NCBI GenBank assembly: GCA_019412865.1
Contig: DXOJ01000245.1
Span: 1 to 12,759, forward strand
Length of the DNA stretch: 12,759 nucleotides
Direction of reading: 5' to 3'
DNA from: Bacteroides sp.
GTDB taxonomy: Bacteria; Bacteroidota; Bacteroidia; Bacteroidales; Bacteroidaceae
Shown one piece after another: positions 7,533 through 12,759 of this stretch; within the stretch, counting starts at the first letter, position 1; each line of letters opens with the position of its first letter. Under the pieces are notes generated by a model. The model was given only the letters and a program-made list of their open reading frames with translations, made no database searches and was not told the origin of the DNA. Made by a program: the position numbers and the translations under genes.

Positions 7533-8981
7533 TTATTGATGATTGTCGATTCGGACAAGACGAATGGAACAAGCATCCGTGACATGATTCCATTGGCGTA
7601 CTCCGGCTTGATCGGCCGCTTTGCCGTCTCTCTCTGCTAAGTTATATCCTTGACCTGCATTTCCATAGAAGAAAAACGCTTGCCCTAAATAACCTAAGGC
7701 AAAAGCTCCGTTGCTATATATTTGTCCGGCAGGCACTATACTTAAACCTGTTAAATCGGATACTGTATTAATATCAAACGCACCATTGCCGCCGTTGTTC
7801 CAATTGTATCCCGGTGCCAATAATGTTCCCAGTTGGTCCTGTCCGATATACTTAAACAAGCGTTGCCAGTCAGTTACATTACCCATTAATCCGTTACTAT
7901 TATTTCCTCCTCCGGTAGAGATACGCCACAGACCATCCACAATGCTGCCGGCTAATAAGTCTTCATCTGCCACTACTTTACTTGTGTATAAATAACCATA
8001 TAAGGAAGCATCAACATCAGAGTCACCACCTGGGTATGTATAAGATGCAACTTGTTGATTCAAAGAATTCATAGCACTAAATGGTATCTCCGAACCATCA
8101 CCAAATTTTGTTGTACGGAGGTTAGTCCCCAACCATACTTCACTACCTATTTTGACAGTTGGATATGAATTGCCTGATATATCCGCTACTAAATACGGCT
8201 CAGCCACAACTTCAACAGCATTTTCTTGTTCCTCTGTTGTAATACCGAAAGCAGAAAGATAAACTGTTTGAACAGCATTAGAATTGCCGGCTACATAATC
8301 AAGTGTATTTTCGTTATAGTTGAATGCTACTGTTCCTCCGTTTTTGTCGATGTCGGACACATTGCCGTCATCGTCTACCAAATATGCGACCAACCCTCTG
8401 GTATAATCAGCCGCTCCACCTTGACCGGTATAAACAACGACAGCCTTTGAAGCAATATGATCATTTTTTAGATACTCCAGACAGATTTCCGCAACTTTTA
8501 ATTTATCATCCATCACCTTATAAATCTTGCTTATATCAAAATTCTCGACAGAAGGAATTTTGAATTTATAGACTTTCTCTATCGGATAAATAGGTTCTGC
8601 TGCTTTTGCTTCCTGCACTACTTCAATCTTTCGAGTAACTGAAAAAACCTTTATAGTTAGAATCGTAGAACGTGCAATCATTCGTGGATTATCTTCCAAT
8701 GCAAGCGATATCCTATTTCCTTCGAGTGTTACGCTGCACCATCTTTCTGCATCGGAAGGAACGTGGAAAGAAATTGTCGAGTTATCCATGTTGGATATAA
8801 TCTCTATTTCTCCTGCTGCTTCTTTGGCCGGCAAAGTAATGCTCTCTTCCGGTGTTATCAATACTGTTGGTGTAATGCCTGGATCACCGTTGACAGTTAC
8901 CGAATAATAATCGTCGCATGCATTCATTGCTAATGCGAGGACAAGCAACATCGTGGCATATATAAATTTTATCTTTTTCAT
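7533..8981 (-). CDS. Surface lipoprotein with BACON-like and Fib_succ_major domains
   Basis: Predicted surface glycan-binding lipoprotein of 482 residues. A short lipoprotein signal ends at C22 (AMNAC), followed directly by two aspartates, which resembles the acidic export signal that sends Bacteroidota lipoproteins to the cell surface. Residues of about 38-125 form a BACON-like beta-sandwich (VLITPEESITL at the start, KIEVVQEA at the end). Residues of about 135-260 are a beta-rich region I cannot assign. Residues of about 265-477 match the Fibrobacter succinogenes major paralogous domain: DISGNSYPTVKIGSEVWLG at the start, YGYLYT, LWRIST, a WQRL segment, and SIRLVR at the end. Such proteins often occupy the SusE/SusF-like position of PULs and are thought to bind substrate. 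The gene begins 13 bp after the DUF3472 lipoprotein gene. No catalytic motif is visible. The domain identity is firm; the binding role is inferred from position. Confidence 0.85.
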   Translation of the reverse strand: MKKIKFIYATMLLVLALAMNACDDYYSVTVNGDPGITPTVLITPEESITLPAKEAAGEIEIISNMDNSTISFHVPSDAERWCSVTLEGNRISLALEDNPRMIARSTILTIKVFSVTRKIEVVQEAKAAEPIYPIEKVYKFKIPSVENFDISKIYKVMDDKLKVAEICLEYLKNDHIASKAVVVYTGQGGAADYTRGLVAYLVDDDGNVSDIDKNGGTVAFNYNENTLDYVAGNSNAVQTVYLSAFGITTEEQENAVEVVAEPYLVADISGNSYPTVKIGSEVWLGTNLRTTKFGDGSEIPFSAMNSLNQQVASYTYPGGDSDVDASLYGYLYTSKVVADEDLLAGSIVDGLWRISTGGGNNSNGLMGNVTDWQRLFKYIGQDQLGTLLAPGYNWNNGGNGAFDINTVSDLTGLSIVPAGQIYSNGAFALGYLGQAFFFYGNAGQGYNLAERDGKAADQAGVRQWNHVTDACSIRLVRIDNHQ

Positions 8982-8994
8982 TATTTTGAATTAT

Positions 8995-10662
8995 TTATTC
9001 AACAGATGGAATATTCTCTAATCTCTTAAAGTCAATGTCTGGAGCTGTTCCACTGGAAGGACGGGTAAAAATCTTTCCATATTCCGTATGATCATCCGAG
9101 AAGCCGAAACTCTTTAGAACGAAACCACAATTCTTCTCATCGACCGAGCCGGAATAGTCGTATCTCAAACCCTGTATTCCCGTATTGTCACAGGTGAATT
9201 TAGCTGTCGTAATCTCTTTCCAGTCGCCTGACGCAAGCCGTACCCACTGGTTTTTGTAGAGTACGGAACGGGTATAGATTGAGTTTACCGGATCGAAGTT
9301 CTCTAGGAATGAATGAGCTCCCTTATACCATGTATTTGTGTCCGGACGTAAGAAAGATGCGATTAGCTTCCATTCATTGTCTGCATAAAAATAGGCTGTA
9401 TAAATGGTGTTTCCGTTTCCGTCCGGTTTCACCTGAACAAGCGCTTTGTACACCGTGCCAGCTTTCCAACCGCAATGTAACCAACTTTGTCCACCGCTTC
9501 CTTCATTTCCAAACTCTCCGACAGTGACATTCTTACCTTTGCGTAATAGCTTCACTCTTTTGTCCTCTGGTATGTCACTAGGATTGTCAGTAGAATAAGG
9601 GCTCCAGACAGAGAACAAAATAGTGTGCTCACCGGAACTCGTTTGTTGAATACCCATATAGCCTTCGGAGAACCCGTTCATCATATAGTATGAACTATTT
9701 CGGACATTTTCTTCTGTGACCAAAACTTCATTATAGAAATACTCAACATTAGCTTCGGGCATTGTATACCCCCAATGCACGGAAGCTCCTCTACGAAAGA
9801 AGTAACAATTCAACTTATCTTCAGCCATTTTTTCTTCTGTTACAAAATGATTGTCGCCCATTGTCGCCTGTCCACCTATCCGGAAACCAGTGACATCACC
9901 GAAAGATTTACCGCTTCTTGATACTCCCTGCATATCCACCCGGATATATCCCGATTTTTTTATCGGAATTGTAGCAATACCGTATATTTTAGAAGTAGGA
10001 CCACTGATAGTAACATCATACGTTTTGTCCCGTATCTTGAAGCGTACGACACTATTTCCGGTTTCATTGCTTCCAACGACTGCCAAATTCATATTACCAG
10101 TTTCGCCCACATGGAAGTAGGTGCTGCTAACAATTGTTTTGTCCATCCATGTATCCTTGAATTTACCGGTATAGAGGTCTATTTCGGAAGAAGCTGGAGG
10201 AGTAGTCATATACGAGTTTCCGGCAAAAGGAATAAAAATCGGTACATCCGCTTCGTTAAACGATACTGTCGGATTCTCCTGAATTTCACCGTCTGTCGAT
10301 TTTTGAATGATAGTGATTTTACCTAACTGAACCAATGAAGCGTTATCCAGAATATAAATATATCCTTCTCTGCTTAGTTTGGAAGTATTTGTCGCTATGT
10401 TCCAAAGAGTCTCTTTGGTGCCGCTAGTTGCTTTCACCCACTCTACACTAGGTACATATTTTAGTGCTACTGTAGGGTCACTTGGTGTGACAGTAAACGA
10501 GACACTGCCCCCTTTACCTTCTACAATTATCTCGTCGGAAGGAGTAATAGTCAATGTCACCTGTTTAGTTTTATTTCCATCAATTTTTTCATTACCACAA
10601 GCTGATGAAAAAACTGTTAGAAATAGACATAAAATACAATAGAGGTTCATTTTCATAATCAT
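8995..10662 (-). CDS. Lipoprotein with BACON-like, DUF5077-like and DUF3472 domains
   Basis: Exported lipoprotein of 555 residues from the ATG at 10662. The signal peptide ends with FSSAC, the lipidated cysteine being C22. Residues of about 35-122 form a BACON-like sandwich opening with LTITPSDEIIV. Residues of about 135-270 resemble DUF5077, a beta-rich domain usually found before DUF3472. Residues of about 290-520 match DUF3472, with the typical patterns MNGFSEGYMGIQ, ILFSVWSP, KLLRKGK, GEFGNEGSGGQS, HSFLENF and KNQWVR. The biochemical function of DUF3472 is not known to me. Its place right after SusD suggests a substrate-binding surface protein, but an enzyme cannot be excluded. The frame is open to an ATG at 10701 that would overlap the end of SusD by 32 bp; starts at 10662, 10656 or 10650 give a shorter, more normal signal peptide 7-19 nt after the SusD stop. 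Confidence 0.85.
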   Translation of the reverse strand: MIMKMNLYCILCLFLTVFSSACGNEKIDGNKTKQVTLTITPSDEIIVEGKGGSVSFTVTPSDPTVALKYVPSVEWVKATSGTKETLWNIATNTSKLSREGYIYILDNASLVQLGKITIIQKSTDGEIQENPTVSFNEADVPIFIPFAGNSYMTTPPASSEIDLYTGKFKDTWMDKTIVSSTYFHVGETGNMNLAVVGSNETGNSVVRFKIRDKTYDVTISGPTSKIYGIATIPIKKSGYIRVDMQGVSRSGKSFGDVTGFRIGGQATMGDNHFVTEEKMAEDKLNCYFFRRGASVHWGYTMPEANVEYFYNEVLVTEENVRNSSYYMMNGFSEGYMGIQQTSSGEHTILFSVWSPYSTDNPSDIPEDKRVKLLRKGKNVTVGEFGNEGSGGQSWLHCGWKAGTVYKALVQVKPDGNGNTIYTAYFYADNEWKLIASFLRPDTNTWYKGAHSFLENFDPVNSIYTRSVLYKNQWVRLASGDWKEITTAKFTCDNTGIQGLRYDYSGSVDEKNCGFVLKSFGFSDDHTEYGKIFTRPSSGTAPDIDFKRLENIPSVE

Positions 10663-10669
10663 TTTCTTA

Positions 10670-12514
10670 TTACCAATATTTGTTTTGAACCATTTTTTCA
10701 TTGTTATCCAAGTAAGTCTGGTAAATAGGCCATAAATACATTTTCTTCAAGAATATTCGTTTCTGTATTTCTGTTCGTTTGAAGAAATCATTATTGGTTT
10801 TAGCATCCGTATTCATACCAGAAATCGGGGTTTCAAAAACTTTTTCCGCTTCTTTCCAACGACGGATATCCATATAACGCATTCCTCCTTCAAATGCAAA
10901 TTCTACTCTGCGTTCATGGTGAATCGCTTCACGCATTTCCGATTGTGACAAACCGGATTTTAAAGCAGGCAGTCCGGCACGTTCACGAATTAGATTTACA
11001 TACTTTGTAATATCTGTATGTCCTGGATTATATTCATTTAGTGCTTCTGCATAATTCAGATACATCTCTCCTAAACGAACAATGATCCCCGGTTTATAAG
11101 GATAAGACCCTGAACGGGTGGCAGGATGAATGGCCTTATTAATTTGATAACCAGCTATTGGACTATCATGCGAAGGTTTACCATCTTGCCCTCCGTTCAA
11201 AAAGTTGTGTTGCCTCTTGTCATCATCGAACGAACAATATTTGCCATGAAAACGAATGTTGGCATAAAAACGGGGTTCTCGATTAACGTACATATTATAT
11301 GTACCTTTCGGTGTCACCAATCCTTCTTTCTTATCCGCACTACCATAGGTATATTTCGTAGGATAATATGTATCTTCAGTAGAGAATCCTTCTTCTACAT
11401 ATCCTGAACCTAATTCATCGATGCTTAAGCCATTTTTCATAAAGAAAGCATCCACGATGTTCTGTGTGGCACTGATACAACCTGCAAAACCGGATTTGCG
11501 AGGCATTAAATGGTATTCATATAATGAACTTGTTTTTCCTGGGAAGGCCATTATAATTTCCGGGTTCTGTTCAGTAGTAGTCAGATATAAATTGGTACAG
11601 GACATTAATGCATCAATGGAACCGTCTTCCAGGTACTCTTTGTACAAATCATATTCAGGAAGATCAATAACCAACTTGGCTGCTACTGCTGCTTTCTCCC
11701 ACTTTTTGTTATCTTTGCTTTGACTAAAAAGTGGAGTTCCGTCTTTATTGACGACATCCTTGAAATCTTCATTCCCGTTAAATAATGGGCTGGCTGCAAA
11801 CATTAGCATACGGGCGCGCAATGCCAGACATGCACCGGAAGTGGGACGTCCGATGTTTACATTATCATAGGAAGAAGGTAGTATCTTGGAAAGTTCCATA
11901 AATTCATTGTCCAAGTAGTTTACGATTTCATCATAGGGAGTGCGCTCTTTTTTCAGTACCTCACCCGAATCATTTACGTCCATTAATGAAGTAATCAATG
12001 GGAACGGTCCGTACACCTCCAGCATTCTTGAGTAATAGTAAGCAATTAGGAACCGAACTTCATTCTTATATCGTTCTACTAGTTCGACTGTTTGTCTCTG
12101 GTCTGGAATCTCTTTTACTCTTTCCAGGAAAATAAGTCCTGAACGCACTTTTTGATAGGTCTCTTTCCACAGATTTTTTCCTGGAATAATTTGTGTAGGT
12201 GTCCAACTTCCTTGTTGTACATTCATCAGATTTCCCCAACCAAACTGTCCCAGTGACGAAGCCATTTGTGTCTCATCACTCATCATGTAATAGCCATATC
12301 CGGCAAAATTCATGTATTCCCACAAGGGATCGGGTACAAGATTATAAACACCTGCCAACCATTGCTTTGTATAATCTGCATTGTCAAATACAGCATCTAT
12401 AGTCAGCATATCATCCGGTTCTTTATCCAAGTAATCGCAAGAAGAGAAAAACGGGATGACGGCAACAGCCAGCATCATTGTTTGGATATATTTTTTATAT
12501 GTATATTTTTTCAT
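10670..12514 (-). CDS. SusD/RagB family outer-membrane lipoprotein
   Basis: Nutrient-binding lid of a SusCD importer, 614 residues, a usual to slightly long size for the family. The signal peptide ends at C26 (FFSSC) and is followed by DYLDKEPDD, the acidic tract typical of SusD and of surface-exported lipoproteins. The helical, TPR-like core is recognisable: NLWKETYQKVRSGLIFLERV at 114-133, then a segment around 152-174 ending in VYGPFPLI. Near the C-terminus there is an ERAGLP motif and the family's RRVEFAFEGGMRYMDIRRWK signature, and the chain ends with a typical L.P(I)....DNN....QN.(Y/W) pattern. The start is 11 bp after the SusC stop, and the stop lies next to the start of the DUF3472 lipoprotein gene, so translation is probably coupled. 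The protein would open and close over the transporter to capture the glycoside. The ligand cannot be deduced. Confidence 0.97.
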   Translation of the reverse strand: MKKYTYKKYIQTMMLAVAVIPFFSSCDYLDKEPDDMLTIDAVFDNADYTKQWLAGVYNLVPDPLWEYMNFAGYGYYMMSDETQMASSLGQFGWGNLMNVQQGSWTPTQIIPGKNLWKETYQKVRSGLIFLERVKEIPDQRQTVELVERYKNEVRFLIAYYYSRMLEVYGPFPLITSLMDVNDSGEVLKKERTPYDEIVNYLDNEFMELSKILPSSYDNVNIGRPTSGACLALRARMLMFAASPLFNGNEDFKDVVNKDGTPLFSQSKDNKKWEKAAVAAKLVIDLPEYDLYKEYLEDGSIDALMSCTNLYLTTTEQNPEIIMAFPGKTSSLYEYHLMPRKSGFAGCISATQNIVDAFFMKNGLSIDELGSGYVEEGFSTEDTYYPTKYTYGSADKKEGLVTPKGTYNMYVNREPRFYANIRFHGKYCSFDDDKRQHNFLNGGQDGKPSHDSPIAGYQINKAIHPATRSGSYPYKPGIIVRLGEMYLNYAEALNEYNPGHTDITKYVNLIRERAGLPALKSGLSQSEMREAIHHERRVEFAFEGGMRYMDIRRWKEAEKVFETPISGMNTDAKTNNDFFKRTEIQKRIFLKKMYLWPIYQTYLDNNEKMVQNKYW

Positions 12515-12525
12515 TGTACGTAAGA

Positions 12526-12759
12526 TTAAAATGTTACTTGAAAACCAAATGAATATACCTTCATTAAAGGATATTTCATTCCGTCACTGGAATTGATTTC
12601 CGGGTCCCACATATCAAATGCAGCCCATGTTAACAGATTGCTTCCTCTGAAGAAAATACGTGCGTCACGCATCATCGCCGCTTTCTGCCATTTTTTTGGG
12701 AAAGTATAGCCTACTTCAAGATTTTTCAAACGCAAATAAGAAACATCTTTTAACCACCA
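12526..12759 (-). CDS. SusC/RagA-type TonB-dependent transporter, C-terminal end (partial)
   Basis: Only the last 77 codons are inside the window; the frame is open through the right edge. The visible chain begins WWLKDVSYLRLKNLEVGYTF, the common signature of the last beta-strands of SusC-type transporters, continues through a strand with ARIFFRGSNLLTW, and ends in an aromatic residue (FGFQVTF), the C-terminal signal for outer-membrane barrel insertion. The usual SusC-SusD arrangement holds, with the SusD gene starting 11 bp later. The protein would import the captured glycoside using TonB energy. The plug domain, the N-terminal extension and any promoter are outside the window. No true start codon is present: a TTG at 12735 that opens a shorter frame is internal. 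Confidence 0.95.
   Translation of the reverse strand, partial: WWLKDVSYLRLKNLEVGYTFPKKWQKAAMMRDARIFFRGSNLLTWAAFDMWDPEINSSDGMKYPLMKVYSFGFQVTF

Noticed and set aside
10663..10701. ATG at 10701 as the start of the DUF3472 lipoprotein
   Set aside because: It would overlap the SusD coding end by 32 bp and add a polar, tryptophan-containing stretch before the signal peptide. ATGs at 10662-10650 fit better.
12526..12735. A separate 69-residue protein starting at the TTG at 12735
   Set aside because: The frame continues upstream to the window edge with a typical SusC sequence, so this is the C-terminal end of a larger transporter.

Overview
The window looks like part of a polysaccharide/glycoside utilisation locus (PUL) from a gut-type Bacteroidota, most likely Bacteroides or a close relative. 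This rests on a SusC tail followed by a SusD homologue, several lipoproteins with BACON-type domains, a Fibrobacter-paralogous-domain protein, moderate-to-low GC with AT-rich gene junctions, and weak or absent Shine-Dalgarno sequences. All eight genes lie on the minus strand, so the locus reads from right (12759) to left (109). The species cannot be named from the sequence alone.

Layout in transcription order: (1) the C-terminal end of a SusC-type TonB-dependent transporter, cut by the window edge; (2) its SusD partner lipoprotein; (3) a lipoprotein with a BACON-like domain, a DUF5077-like domain and a DUF3472 domain, in the place where surface glycan-binding proteins usually sit; (4) a second such lipoprotein with a BACON-like domain and a C-terminal Fib_succ_major domain. 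Next comes a 131-bp gap holding a perfect 12-bp inverted repeat. Then follow (5) a lipoprotein with two different DUF1080 (3-keto-disaccharide hydrolase) domains; (6) a Tat-exported Gfo/Idh/MocA dehydrogenase; (7) a 1117-residue exported protein with HEAT-like repeats and two C-terminal DUF1080-fold domains, the first apparently degenerate; (8) a second Gfo/Idh/MocA oxidoreductase without a signal peptide. Except for the 131-bp gap, junctions are 42 bp or less, which suggests a single operon, perhaps with differential expression across the stem-loop.

The enzyme set is the notable point. No recognisable classical glycoside hydrolase, lyase or esterase is present. The locus pairs dehydrogenases with DUF1080 proteins, which fits glycoside cleavage through 3-keto intermediates: oxidise C3 of a sugar, cleave the 3-keto-glycoside, then reduce or process the keto sugar. 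Signal sequences place the DUF1080 lipoprotein, the HEAT/DUF1080 protein and one dehydrogenase outside the cytoplasm and the other dehydrogenase inside. The capture proteins (SusD, Fib_succ lipoprotein) have acidic residues right after the lipid-bearing cysteine, as expected for surface export, and the DUF1080 lipoprotein does not. The substrate cannot be read from the sequence. The regulator, most of SusC and any further enzymes lie outside the window.
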